Assembly: GCF_037038585.1 (NCBI RefSeq)
Contig: NC_092520.1
Coordinates: 193,440,604 to 193,504,603, forward strand
DNA from: Patagioenas fasciata
Taxonomy: Eukaryota; Chordata; Aves; Columbiformes; Columbidae
DNA length: 64,000 nucleotides
Direction of reading: 5' to 3'
Shown here piece after piece: positions 34,646-47,700 of this stretch. How positions within the stretch are numbered: the stretch's first letter is position 1; each line of letters opens with the position of its first letter. A program made the position numbers and the translations under genes. The notes beneath the pieces were generated by a model. That model saw only the letters and a list, made by a program, of their open reading frames with translations. It had not been told where the DNA came from and searched no databases.

Positions 34646-37600
34646 GCTGTGGCAGGAGCACCTGCTCCTTCAAGGCCCACCAAAGGAGCACCCCAAAGAC
34701 ACCGGTCACTAATGAATGAGCTTGTTAAACCTCTTGCACCACTAAAGCCACCCTTCATGAAAGGTTTATAGCTCCTTTTTGAGAACATTGTTAAACTAAT
34801 CTAAGTAAACTCTGCAGAGTTGCATCTGAATGTCCGTGCTGAAAGTGGTGGGTATCTGCAGTGCTCTTTCTTTCAGAGAGAATGCTTTGTTGTTCTTTGT
34901 CAAAGAAATTTCCATTAAAAAAAGAGTGGAAGGAAAAGGGGGAAGATCTTTAATCCACTGGTGGTTGTTTATAGATGTGAAAATAGTATAGGTAGCTGAA
35001 ATCCTGTATCCAGAAAGAAGGGCAACAAACAGGAGGGTAAGCTATCTCTTCTGCTTGAGAGTGAGAACCTATATCACTCTGTGCTCTTTTGGAAGTCTGA
35101 GGATATCTTTTATTTTAATGAGAACCATATAGGCTTTTGTGTGTGCTCAAATGTGCAGAATAAATTGAAACTAGCTTTCTCTGTGCTGTCACACATCGCG
35201 CCTGGAATGTGGTTGTGCTTCTGGCCTGGTGAGATCAGGTTTGGTTTTTGTTGTTTTTGTTTTTGTTTTTTTTTTTTTGTTCAAACATAAGGGTAATTCA
35301 TTCTTCATCGTCAATTGAACTTGAGCATTTTCAAGCCAGCTGCCAGTTGTGATACATGCTCTACTGGCTTTGTGGTGTATTCTTTTGTCCCCGTGGTAAG
35401 AAATTGTGAGTACTAGTCTGGTGACCTTAACCTTTTCGGAGGTAAAAATGAGTCACTTGTTTGTTCAGACTAAAGTTTTCACTGAAGTCTTAAATTTTTG
35501 TTCTTGCTTTCCTTCTTTTTTTCTGTTATCTGAAAGTAATGTCCTTCCTGTATGTGTGTGAACTTTGTATGGCCTACCAAAAGCAAGGAAATGCATTTAT
35601 AGGTCTTGTTACCAGAGACCAAAATTTTCTTGTTTCCTTTCACCAAGGAAAGGTCACCTTGTCATCCAGCACGATGGTGTGCTCATAGCAGCTTTCAGAA
35701 AGGAATATGAAAGGGAATGCACACATACCCAAGCAAAAAAAAAAGTTCCTATTAAAACATACTTGTGGGTTTCGGTTTTGCTCAATGCTGCCCTCCTTTG
35801 GGATTTTTTCCTCCCTTAAAAATTATGACAGTGAGGAGGAGACCATACAGTAACATCATTATCCTAAGTGGGTATGTGTGGGGTCTTCTCTTTTTGAGAG
35901 CTTTAAAATGTCAAAAATTAGTATTTTGATATGACTTAAATTTGTTGAGTATTGGCACTTCAAATGATCACTAAGAGTGAATCACCCTTACAACCAGCAT
36001 TGCATACCTGGAGAATAACAAAATGATTCATAGTATTGTGAAATGTTTTAGGAATCTTGTAGTCCTATGTCTTACTACTTTTCTGCATGTTTGTGTGTGT
36101 TCCTCCTGTTCAAAAACACTCCTTTTTCAGCTTCAGGCAGTATTGGGGAAAATGGCATGTGTCTGTTGTACTGAACTGCTGTACTGGAATGAAATATTTG
36201 TCAATTATGTGGATTCTTTCATTGACAAAACACTTTGAGAACTGTGGAGAAAGCGCTGGTGTACCCACTGTTACTTGGTTAGCTTTTCTTACAAAGTGGG
36301 CCAAAGCGGTTATTTTTAATTTGTATTAATTTTCATTCCTTTGATATGAGGCATGTTTCTGAAATTTCAGAGAGAAAGGGGGTGGCAGAATGGATGTTTT
36401 TGGCTGCTTCCCTCCGTCCCTCTGTGGAACATTGAAGTGACCCACTTCTGCGTGATACGGTTAGTTGCGAAGTCCAGTAATTAGCATTAATGCTTCAGCA
36501 ATGAGGAACAAATGAGTATTGGCCTGCAGCTGGGACTCACAGGAGGGGCTGCAATACCAGCCAGGATTGCGGATATTTATGGAGTTGGAGGTGTTGGTGA
36601 AGGCTTAATTTGTGATCATTTTCTCTCACTGCCTTATATATTTAAAAAATGGGAGAGTTGGTCAGAGTTTGTCAGTTTTGTTTTTTTCTTGCAGTTAGAG
36701 AGGGCATAGTGTAATATTCCAGCATTGCCACTCAGCTGTTCCACCATGGGGCATACCCAAAGAAAGAGAGTGCAAAACATAGGAAAGGTATTTATAGAGC
36801 AGCTTGTCAACCTGCCTACCAAAACATTTTGAAATATACATCTGAAGTCTATAATCTATTTTATTATGCTGTATCTGTAGCTACCAAATCTATAAAGTTA
36901 CACATCTTTCAAATGCTGAGAGAGTAAAATTGGTGTGTCCCAAGAATCTGAAGTTAGTGTTGCAGCAGTAACTGTCTAGACAAAATATTGAGCTTTTTAC
37001 ATGACTATCAAAGATATTTGTTGGATTGCGATTTTATAACTATTATGTCTTCCATGGTGCTCCCTTATAGATTTTAGGGTTTGTTTTTGTTTTTGTTTTT
37101 TTTCTGGAATTGGACCCACTTCTTATACTTTTCAAGTATTTTTCTCTCTCTTTTTTTTTTCTTCTTTTTTGTCCTCTGAGATATTGCCTTGGTCACCATA
37201 CGAGAATTGAATAGATGCTTTTGTTAGTCTAATGTGAAAAGTTGACATCTGTTTTGCTTTAAACCAGATTTCCAAGTAAACTGTAGAAAATCTGTAATCT
37301 TTGTAAGAGGATGAACTTGACATAATCACTGCTTTTAAGAAAATAGTTTTTCTAATTTATTGAGAAGGTGATGGCAACATTTACAAAATAGGTGAGCATA
37401 AGCAGTTTGTTATTCTGATATGAACAGGTCTTGTGAATCAATAGTGTAAAATCCTGATTTGTGAGTGATACCGGAGACTGGAGTCAAATATGGAGAGCGT
37501 TTTCTTTCTTCCACATCTCCAGCATTTAGAAGGAATATTAACCCAAATACCTCCCGGAATCTAGATGAAGAGCTGGATGAGAAAACCACTGAGAGTGCAG

Positions 37601-39317
37601 AGAATATGGAAAAGTGTAAAGAATATGGGAAACAGGTGATCACCCTGAGAGGAAGAACACTCTTGGCTGGTCTGTAGGTAGCATAATGCACTTGGTGCAT
37701 GGGCTTCCTTCTGCAACTGATAGAGAGGTGAGCATATGAGCTTCTTGGGGATCTATTATAGTAACAAAGAGAGGGGACTGGAAACTTCTGTTCTTCCCTA
37801 TGCTCCTAAACTTGTGGGCTCTTTACTCGATTTGGGTTATGGTAGAAGGAGATGATGTTCCAGTGGAGTGGCAATAATTGGGTAAGAAGGGAAGGGAAGG
37901 TATTCCTGAGGGTTTTCATGCAAGGATGCTGCTAGCTTTTGATGTTTGTCCAAGTCACTTCTGTATATTTATATGTACTGAAAACCTGCTTTAAAGGGAG
38001 AGGTTGGGATTTCCAGATCCTATGTGTACTTTGAGATCTGCCACAGCAAAGTACTGAAAACTAACTAGTATTAAAGACAGGCCTGCAAATCTTGGTTTTC
38101 ATCTTCTTTCACCTCACCTGGAAGTGAGGAGCAGCTCCTTCTGACTACTCAGCACCCTTTGAACATGACTGATTTCACTCTAGTGTTTACGAGCACGTCC
38201 CATACACAAATGTGGACCATTCCCTGTGAAATGACCCAAAGCCACCAGATGCTCAGATGAAGACCGTCAGTGGGACTGTAAACATCCCACCTCTGATTTA
38301 TCTTTTCTTCGTAGTTACTTTTTAAAATGTTTCCTTCTTGGGAACTTTATGGTAAGTGTCTGAATGCATCAGCAGCGACTTTTATTTCACCTCCTCAAGT
38401 CTCTTCTTATAGCAACATCTGGGAAATTCATTTAATTTACTTCAATGTGAAATTACTTTCAGTTTGTCAGACATCAGCTTTTTACTGTAAGTGTTTAACT
38501 CCCAAGTGAAGCACGTCATTAACTGCTATTATTTCAAGAGTTAAAGTTTGTGTAACTAATATTCTAAAACTCAGACAAATCCAAATATTTTGGTGACCAT
38601 GCTTTAACAGCTCCTCTGTTTACTTGATGATAAATAGAGATAATTAGATAGTATATAACAGTGCTGATTTTCACAGCAACATTTCTTTCTCAGTCAAAAA
38701 GCCCTTGTAATAAAACTCAGGAAAAAGAAATTAGGCAGATCTGTTTGCTTGCTTTGCATTTTCTACTGACAGGTTCTTTGCTGTGCTTTGGAATGCATTA
38801 CAGGAGAGGTAACAGCAGGATGTGACCTGTAATTCCTGAGCACTTTGGGTGTAGGCGATGCAAACATCCATATAACGTCCTCCCAGGAAACTATCTGTCT
38901 TAATGTTATAGTACACAATTTAGTTTTCTGCTTCCTTTATTATTTGACCATTTTTTCCCTATTATGCACATCACCATGGTACATTAGTATCTACTGCATA
39001 ATCTTTTCTCTACCTGTTCTGGAAGTATGCATGCCTAGGGTGGAAATGAATTGGGTGTGAAATGCAAACAGTAAATAAGAAGTAATGTTTGAGCTTACGT
39101 AAGCAGAGAAAAATATACACAATATGAAGTAATATCGTCACCCTAAATGTATGCAGGAATGAGTAGTACCCTAACAGCCAAATGACCAGAGTTGTGCATC
39201 ACTCTTCACCAGCTGTCATCTCTGCTTACGCCCTGTAATACTGTGATTCTTACCATGGAGCCTGGACATCTTATAGCAGCATTTCAGTACTTCAGAGAGG
39301 GAATTTTTATGAAGGGT
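34646..39317. other. unique non-coding sequence
   Basis: It holds a T/G tract at 35239-35281 and a 10-T run at about 37151. Paired frames lie at 37410-37700 (minus, 96 codons) and 37465-37677 (plus, 70 codons, acidic with SRNLDEELDEKT). The plus peptide looks protein-like but has no flanking acceptor I would trust and no family I recognise. A candidate exon at 36695-36787 is listed separately. Nothing else is supported. Confidence 0.5.
36695..36787 (+). other. candidate exon with strong-context ATG
   Basis: The acceptor TTTGTTTTTTTCTTGCAG ends at 36694, and the donor GGAAAG|GTATTT lies at 36787/36788. Inside, an ATG at 36746 has A at -3 and G at +4 (CCACCATGG), near the optimal vertebrate context, and opens 14 codons reading MGHTQRKRVQNIGK up to the donor. 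It could be a 5' exon with the start codon, but the peptide is not recognised and such combinations occur by chance in sequence this long. Confidence 0.2.
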
Positions 39318-39574
39318 ATTGGCTTAAAACCATTTCTAAAAGGGTAGATTTAGATTGGATAAAAGGAAGAAATTCCTTACCATGAGGATGGTGAGGCACT
39401 GGAAGAGGCTGCCCAGAGAAGCTGTGGATGCCCCATCCCTGGAAATGTTCAAGGCCAGGTTGGACGGGGCTTTAAGCAACCCGATCTAGTGGAAGTTGTC
39501 CCTGCCCATGGCAAGGGGAGTGGAACTAGATGGTCTTTCAGTTCCCTTCTAACTCAAACCGTGCTACGACATTT
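39318..39574 (+). mobile_element. CR1 LINE, 5'-truncated copy
   Basis: It starts at about TTGGCTTAAAAC, runs through AGGGTAGATTTAGATTGGAT and the C-terminal ORF2 block, then the 3' UTR (CCCTGCCCATGGCAAGGGG, TTCCCTTCTAACTCAAACC) and ends near 39574 where the usual ATTCTATGAT tail is replaced by GTGCTACGAC. The text is close to the CR1 3' consensus I remember for neoavian birds, so it seems younger than the copy at 1050-1140. It lies in the opposite orientation to the other CR1 copies in the window. No target duplication is clear. Confidence 0.95.
39340..39489 (+). pseudogene. CR1 ORF2 C-terminal remnant
   Basis: The frame is open from about 39340 to a TAG at 39487-39489 and reads the terminal ORF2 block: GRFRLDKRKKFL, then HWKRLPREAVDAPSLEMF, then FKARLDGALSNPI before the stop, which is the normal end of this family's ORF2. 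It is about 49 codons with no internal stop. The catalytic domains are absent because of 5' truncation. Confidence 0.88.
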
Positions 39575-42500
39575 ACTTTCCTGAGAATGATACTGACAAC
39601 AGGATATCAGTAGTCTTCACCCTTCCAAGGGATGCTGTTTCCAGGTTTTTGACCTTCTCTAACAGTTCAGTCAGTATACTGGGTTTTCCCTTCAAGATCA
39701 GAGCAGTAATAAACCTTCTTGCCCAGACAGTGGATTAAAGCCACTTAAACGTTTACCAGCCTATCAAAGTAGTAATGAATTGAGATGAAGATTATCAATT
39801 TACATAAACCAGCACTGTATTTATTCATATATATATGTGTGTGTATAATTAAGTGAGCCAGTGCAGTACATGAGAAGTGAAGGGGAATTTTCCCCATACC
39901 ATGGGTGTTGGTGATTGCTGGATCAGTGCAGTGGAAGAGGAGAACTTCGAACACGCCTGGAATTTGTAAAGTACATATACACTCAGGAGCATTAGTTGCA
40001 GTGTTGTGTTTAGATGACTTGTTTAACTCAGAGTTAATTATTGAATTCATGTTGAAAAAGAGACTGCTCATCAGCTGCTACTCAGAGACTCAGGGAGGCT
40101 GAGTAAGTACAAACCAGCCATTTTGAGCAGTGATACTGAAGTGAAGGTAATTTTCTTACCTTTTAGCTCCTTCATGGAACACAGTGCTCATCCTTCAAGC
40201 AGGTGCACAGGAAGGTACTGCCAGTAAACGCTGATGAGCTCTTCAAGGAGGGAAGCGATGAATGAAAGATACAGTTATAACTACATAACCATTTAAAAAC
40301 CTCTTCCAATTATTCTATGTGCAACAAGGATTGTAAGCATCCACCGAAGATACAATTTTCTGAGCTGCAGGATTTATTGATTTATTATATTTTTCTCCCC
40401 TCCATGGAATCGGTGGGATTAACTTTCACTTAAACTTAACCGTCATTTTTCACCAGTACTATCACCTCTCTTCTCCATCCAAAGGTGCTGCTGAAATGTG
40501 GCAAGTGGTTTTGCCAGTAATTGTGTGCTACTTCATTCCATTTTAAATGAAAGTAGAGAGTACAGTGGCCTTCCTTTCTCATCACCAGCATGCTTAACAT
40601 GCGGTATTGACTGAGAAAGGGCAGAAGAGTGGGCTCCCCTTTAAATTGCAAAGATGTGTTATCTTGCTGTATGTTCCCTTAAGAGCTACTAACTTGATTT
40701 CTGGGCAACAAGCTTTTGACTCCAGCATTTTGTTTATGACAAAAAAAGTCTGCTTTTTTTTTTTTTAATGATAAAAGAAAATGAACATAGTTTTGATTAT
40801 TTAAAATGAGCAATGGCTGTTATGTGGATCGTAGGCAAGTTCCTATTACGGTATAAATATGCTTGATCTTGTTTTGAGGCCGGTAAACATGCTGTGGTAG
40901 AAGGTGGCTTTTCTTTGGCCCCAGATGTGCTAAACGCTATTATAATTAGCACCATGGTTAACTTAATCAGAGCACTTGGCTCGGGAGAGAGGTGTTACAG
41001 AGTGCACCATAATTAGCATTTTTATTCCTTTGATCCTGAGTGTGCTCTTTATTGACAGAAGTATCAAGAGCTGGTTTGTTTTTTCTTTTAACACTTCAGG
41101 AGGAGGAAATATATGTGGCTGGTGAGATTACAACTTTATTAATGAGGTTATTTTTAAAAGATACAACCTTTCCAAAGGAAGTAGAAGGGAAAACGATCTG
41201 CATGTGTGGAAAAAATGGTATCAGGCTTCAGCGCTGCAGCATTTGGGCAGCTTTACGGCCAGAAAACAACTCCAGGGGCAGCTGCAGCCCTTTAGAGTTG
41301 CACGGACAGAGTTACCAGTTCCAAACTATATCGAGCACGCTGCGGTGGGATGCATGGTTGCTGTTCAAGTCTGCAGAAAAAGTGCCGTTTCCTTAAAATG
41401 AAGAAGGGAAATGCTGACAGTGTGATCTGTTTGGCAAAAAAAAACCCACAAGATTTTGATAATACTGTAATAGTTAAAGCTTCACGTATGTGCCAGCTCC
41501 AGTCACTGAAACACAAGCATCGCATCCTACATGCCCAATATAAGCAGGTGGCGAAAGCGTGCAGCAGAGCAGATGACTGGTTTGGTTCATGAAAAAACAT
41601 AACATTTATGTTGTCAGACGACATGCTGAAGACTTCCAAACTTACATCTGGCATCACCGCCCTGATTGCAGGGGAGGAGAGTCAAGATGCCCAGGAGGCT
41701 TTTCTCATTACACAGCATGGAGCGGAGCATTCACTCTCACTGCCAACAAACCCAGGACGTTAGAGATCAGGGGCTTTTGGTAGATGAAGCCGCCGTCTGC
41801 CTTGTTGGGATAGCCTGCATTAGACCTGATGAATACACTTTACCCTTTGCTCACAGTGTAGGAGGATGCCTGCAACACTTTGTATCTCTAACACATTGAA
41901 TTGGGTATAATTTCTCTCAGTTGCTTTTGAGCAACTTTTGTTAAGCAATCTGGAGCAAGTGTTTTATGCGCTTGTTTTTTGTTGACTTTGGGATGACCTT
42001 AGCTCAGGTATTGGTAGACACATCCTCCATAGTCTACTTCCAATAATTTGTACTATTGTTTTTTAAAAGAAGGCATGGTACTGTTTACAATGGAAAAAAA
42101 ATGAGAAAAAATAGTTGAGGTTCCCCTTGTAAGAGCTCTTTGCAGGTTTTCACTCTTCCTTTGTGCGTATCTGTCTCTTTCCAGTCCTTCACAAAGAGGG
42201 AAGAGCTATCCTGTGCCTGTGTTCTTGCAGTTCATTTGTATCTGCTTTGCCAGCAGAAAAACCATATGCTAATAGAGGCTGCAGAGAATGCAGCCATTAT
42301 TAAGGGACTTGCTATGTTATCCTTGACTTCACTAGATTACTTTTATCTACTCAAGATGGATAAGTAATTTTTAAAACATTTATGTAACTAGGTTTTAGGT
42401 TAATAGTAGGTTAAACGGTTTATTTAAGTAATCTTCCCTAGTGAAAAGTATGTGGAAAGACCCTCTCTCAGTATTCTTACAAGATTATTTTCATATCAGC

Positions 42501-43899
42501 ATTAAAGCAGCAAGCAGTCTCCTTGACAGTAGACTTGGAAGATACTCATTATTTGAGAGACATGATAAAAACAGTATAATCTTTTCCAATACCCATACAA
42601 AGCCAGCAATTGTCTGTTTCTGCCATTCCAGTTATTTATGTAATTATACTTAATGCCACACAGATTCAAGAAGAAAAAGAATTTGTTGCTGCTGTTTCTG
42701 ATTAATATTTTTCCATCCTGAGATCATAAAAACATTAAATGCTTCTTTGTGGTGGTAGAAAGAAGGACAGACTATGGTTTTGCAAACAATTCAGCAGAGG
42801 AGTGGGGAGAATGTGTCTTTTTTGAGTCTGTCTTCTTTCCACATAAACGCATAATTTCTAAAGCTCTCGCTTTGCTAGGAAATGCTGCCATGGCATAATA
42901 TCACTCATGAGACGTTGACACCTTTATTAAACTAAAGCATGTGGTAATTTTGCAGTGGATTCCAAAGGTATATGACTTAACTAGCTTAAACCTGGATATA
43001 TCCAGACTATTCTGCTTTGCCCAGTTCTGTGTTGCACTCCTGGTGAAATTATTTACCTATTTGGTGGCCTAGAAGTGTTTAAATACCAAGATACCTTCCG
43101 TATTGTTCTGCTTAGCATAACTGGGTTGGCTGGGGTCAAGGAGCTCTAGCTGATAAGCCCCCACCGTCCATCTAATCCCATGTCCTATAACAATCCAAGG
43201 GTGCTTGGAACTGCCTCTGGAAAGCACACTGGTATTTTCAGGCTTCTGGATTTGGGGGGCTGCTTGAAAGCTTACAGACATCTTCTTCAAATTCACTGCA
43301 TTCACTTGTGGTCAGTCTCACATATTTGGGTTCCTTCTTCATAGTGTTTGAAGAGAGGAGAACTGGACATGTATCACTTCTGCAGCAGAAGGCTCAAGTT
43401 AGAAGTTCAGATTGGGTTCAGCAAAGCTGGCGTATTCATTTAAAGCAGACACGGGAAAAGTTGGATTTTGTAGGCACGCTCAAGAAATAAATATATGCTC
43501 ATGGGTTTTATAACATTATGATCATCTAGGTTACTCAGTTATAGTGTCATGCACTTGTACAAATTCACTACTTCAGTCAGGCTGCAAGTTCTGCTCAAGC
43601 TCGATAATATCGTTTTAAAAAGACATCCAATCTCAATTTTTTTAAAGACTTTTGTTCACGGGAAATTTACTGTGTGCAAATGTAAAAGGTTCCAGTGACT
43701 TAATTGCATTCATTTCTAACACTTCCCCTAAATTTTAGCCTGAATTTTACCTCAAAGTTCCATTTTTCAGCTCTGTATTTTATTATGCCCTGTATTAAAT
43801 GTCTCTCACTAATGTAAGTATTTATGGACTGTGATCAAGCCATTCTGAACTTTCTCTCTGTGAAACTAAATAGACTGAATTACTTCTGGCTCTTGCTTT
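39575..43899. other. unique non-coding sequence
   Basis: Open frames cluster at 41040-41783 on both strands (118 codons plus, 121 minus), which shows that neither is constrained. A strong acceptor tract TCTGTCTCTTTCCAG at about 42183 is followed by an open stretch, but I find no matching donor. A 13-T run lies at about 40754, and a homeodomain-rich block at 40800-41045 is listed separately. Confidence 0.5.
40800..41045. promoter_or_regulatory. possible conserved regulatory element with repeated TAATTAGC motifs
   Basis: TATAATTAGCACCAT at about 40938 and GCACCATAATTAGCAT at about 41003 repeat the same TAATTAGC homeodomain core beside a CACCAT string. Between them are GGTTAACTTAATCAG and CTCGGGAGAG. 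The sequence is unique and not repetitive. The paired motifs and the AT-rich context resemble developmental enhancers, but there is no direct evidence of function. Confidence 0.28.
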
Positions 43900-44780
43900 A
43901 GGGCATATTTTCCTAACTCTGAATCCTTCTTGCAGCTCCATCCTGATTCCTTTCCAGTTTGTCAACATCTTTTGTACAGTGCGGACACCAGGCATGGCGA
44001 TGTCTGCTTGTAATCGTGTCAGTAATACTGGATGAAGTGACAGAACCAGTCCCAGGCATCTCAGCAATGTCAGAGAAACTGAACTTCTGCCACTCTAGGA
44101 CTGAGGGTAAAATGAGTTCACCCTGAAGATTTGGGCTTGTTACCCTGATTGTGGCAGAGGGAAGGAAGAGGGTAAGTGTGGTCAGGGCTGGGAAGAGCTG
44201 GATCCCACATCTCCTCCCATCACCGTTTCTGTTGAAATTAGCAGGACAAAGCTTGTCTCCGGCATAGGCAAAGCAGGCAGCAGGTCCATGACTACCACTT
44301 GGTGTTGTTTTGCTTACTACCCATTGCCCTAGATAACCTCAACTTCATCTGTTCCTAATAATGCTCCTCTGAAGTGCTACAATTATGTTTTCTGCTTTGT
44401 GTCTTCCCCTAGCTCATGTATTGAAAGATCTCATTAATCGTCTTAGCCACTGCATCCCTGCCAGAGTTTGAGCTGCGGTTCACTGTGGCCCTGAAGTCAT
44501 TCTTCAAGTTGCAGTTTTCCAGATTAGTTCACTATGTTACAAGTTTAACCTGTATTTGAAGAAGCATGACCTTGCATTCTGTGACTGCTATAAGTACTGT
44601 CGTTCAAAAAGCCCCATAGAGCATATTTTTCAGCTTGCTCCGAACTGACTTGCCCTTAGTCTGGCTGCTATACCATTAGTCACATCACTTTCACCTTGAC
44701 TGCCACAATGCTATGTTCTTCCACCTCACTTAAGACGATAGATTAGAGAAGGACCAAGATCTCTCTATACACAAATCAAC
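43900..44780 (-). mobile_element. very old, degraded CR1-like LINE fragment
   Basis: On the + strand CCTTTCCAGTTTGTCAACAT (about 43950) closely matches the reverse complement of the ORF2 segment encoding the LERVQ-type region in amniote CR1. CAATACTCCAG-like and TGGATGAAGTGAC sequence follows in the expected order. Further on, GAGCTGCGGTTCACTGTGGC (about 44470) and a GACCTTGCATTCTGTGAC string (about 44567) match later blocks of the reptile-type element at the right spacing, with a possible GAAGGACCAAGATCTCTCT block at about 44747. Overall identity is low and the frame is broken throughout. The orientation matches the copies at 1.1 and 24 kb. The alignment is by eye to a remembered family, and the outer limits are uncertain. 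Confidence 0.55.
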
Positions 44781-47700
44781 CACAAATTTCATTTGGTTCT
44801 GGGAGTCACATCTTTCTTAAGCCTCTCCTATTTAATTGTGACACTTCTATATTGTGGGATGCCTCCACTTTACACTCCTCTCTGAGTGGAAGAATTAAAA
44901 AGACAAGTGATCTTTCTGTTCTTGTGTTGCGTGTGGTGTTCCTACTACTGCAATGCAGTTGAAGATACTGCAGAGGGATATTTAAATTTGAGCCAAAAAA
45001 AAGCCTAATTAAAGTGAGGAAAAAATTATGAATGCATTTCTATTTTTAGGATTTGTGAAACTTGCCTTAACAGAACCTTTGGGCTTAAATTAGTAGACAT
45101 TCCATTTTTAATTGGAGCATTTTGCTGCATGTGATGGTTTAAAATAAAGGATTAGTTAATTAGGCATTTATTTGAAAAGTGAAACATTCAGGGAAGCCAG
45201 ACTGTGGTTTTGGATATTATATTGACCGTGTAGATAAAGGGGCTGGGGAAGGGAGACAGATGAGCAATATAGAAATGACACTGTTGGTCATCTTAGCTAT
45301 GCTTTCTGGGCCAAGGCAAAGACATCACAAAACATACCAAAAATTAATTCAAAATAATTTTTTTTTTCCCCCTGCAAACTGTACATCATTCATATGTGTG
45401 TCAGGAGTCTCAGAATCTCTCAAGAGCTTTGTTTTGCTTACCTCTCCTATCGTAGCTGAGCTTCAAGGTTTGTGTATTTGTGCTTTTCGATGCCACCCAC
45501 ATTATATGTGCACTAAAATAAATAGGGATTTGCTACCCAGGGAGCAACGTCAGCTAGCTGAGGGGGTTTTGTGGCAGCCAGCAAAAATAATGAAGGGAAA
45601 GGGAAGGTGGTGGAAGGCTCTGGGGTAGTGAGTGCTCGATGGGCAGTGTCCTGCTGACCGGCAGGAATGCGGCCCTTGGGGCAGCCCTGGCAGATCAGGT
45701 CTGCTGCTGAGTCCAGGTGATTTTGATTCCAGAAAGCTGGTCCTTTTCCCAATATGCCAGTTCTCAAAGGACTTACGTCTGCATGTTGCTGGTGGTTACC
45801 ATCCTAGAGGCTATTTAAGGGAAGAGGAAAGGTGCATTTGAGTTTGCAAGATTCATTTTGTATTTTCAAGTCACTGATGCACAGAAAACACTGCTCTTAC
45901 TGCTGCTTAGTCATACCACCCTAAAAACTGCTAAAGCAGTTACAACTTTTAAAATATCAGCAGATTTGGCTTCTGTTTTCTGTGTGAGTATCTGCTCATA
46001 AAAACTGGCTTGCACTTTTTTCAGAGATCAAGTGACTGGTCACAATGGAGTGCTTCATTCCTGTCCTGGATGTTGTGCTTAGGCGTGAGAGCAGGGCTGG
46101 TGCTTAGTGTTTCATGTGCTCAATGACCTCCCTCCCGAATGCCAGAGCCATCAGAGAAGCTTTATTGCCTCCCATATATGCTGTCAATCTTAATTACCAC
46201 ATTAGCTCCAGAATAAATATACAGCTAATCAAATATGATGATGAGATGTAGAGTGATGAGCAAACTAGCAGGACCACGCTAGAAATGTCCTCTAGGTAAA
46301 GCTTTCCTGGTGCATTGCTTGCAACCAAGCAAGTCCACCTCTTCCAAAAATTATGAAGCCATTTAGGTCACATCTACCCCTATTGTATTTAGGAAGCATC
46401 TCCATTGATCTGAACATTTTTCCTGAGTGGTTTGCTGAAGACTGAATTATCCTTTCAGCTGGATTGCAGAGGTTCTTCTTTCCATTTTTTCCCCCATAGC
46501 GGGGCTTTAAAGCATGCGTCTCATCATCACAGCAACACAAAATGATGTTGCCTTAATTTACCGAGCACAAGCACACATTTGGTGATTACAGTTAGCTCAG
46601 AAAAGATACAAGCTTTTACTGACGTTAAACATTGTCATTAAAGTAGTGAATACTTGGATTGTGGCATTGTAGAGTTTGGAGAATAACACTTTTTTGATCT
46701 AGCCTAAAACGTCCTACTTCCAAGTTTTAATAACTTCCACATTTTCTTACAAATGGACAAGTTCTACTTTTAATATAATGCCAGTTGTGCTAAAGTAGCT
46801 TACCTCTCCCTCAGCAGAGAATGCTCTGCTGCTGCTACATTTCCAGTCTTCATAAAACTTAATTAAAACAAGTTGACTTCATTCTTGAAGTGTCAACATA
46901 GAAACAGTGATATTGCCTCAAAAGTCACTTTGTTCTATTGTTCTTAATGGCGGGATTTGAAATCTGAGCCGGGGTGATCCTGATCATCCACTGCGGAGAG
47001 CAAAGAGGAATAGGTGTTTTGAGCCTGGTGCTCTGATCTTTTAAATAAAAATGTGGAGGTCTTAGTTTTCATAGAGACATAGTACAGTACAGCAGCACAA
47101 ACCTCCCTGGTTAGAGGGAGGCTCCTTGCCACAGTAGAAGATGAGTTAAGTTTCCTTTTTCTTTTTTTTTTTTTCCCTTTTTCCTCGTTGGCCTTGTCAG
47201 TGCTATATTTTAAGCATATTTTGAAAACAGAAAATCATCTCCTTTTAAAAAAATTATTTTTATTTTTAACTATTTAATAATTTTAGAGAGACCATCAGAA
47301 TCACCTTTCCTAACAACTCTGCCAGGAGGATATCAAATTGAATGTATCATTCAAATAATCAAGGAGTGATTTTTTTTTTTTTTTTAATAATTCCAAGTTC
47401 GAGTGAAATCTTGCAAATTTATTAAAATTGCTCATGTTTAAAAATGAGATCACTTTTAAATGCAAAGCAATATGATAATACTGAAACTTAAAGATACCAT
47501 TAATTCTACAAATATGCAAAAAATTGAATTTTAAGTCTGTATTTTTTAGAAGTTCAAACTTATGTTTCAGTTCTTGCAAACACGTTGTGGTGTGCACTTA
47601 TAAAAAAAAATAAATATTATGTTGGCTAAATGGTAACAAATGAGCCAGTGTTTACTATGGTGAGTACATTGGGGACATAACCATTAGCCAAGGGTAATTT

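Noticed and set aside
37465..37677. Acidic 70-codon frame that looks protein-like
   Set aside because: No acceptor upstream that I trust, no family recognised, and a longer 96-codon frame on the other strand covers the same bases.
45179..45628. 149-codon + strand frame
   Set aside because: It crosses a 10-T run and has no domain. An overlapping minus frame of 84 codons is equally plausible, so neither is constrained.
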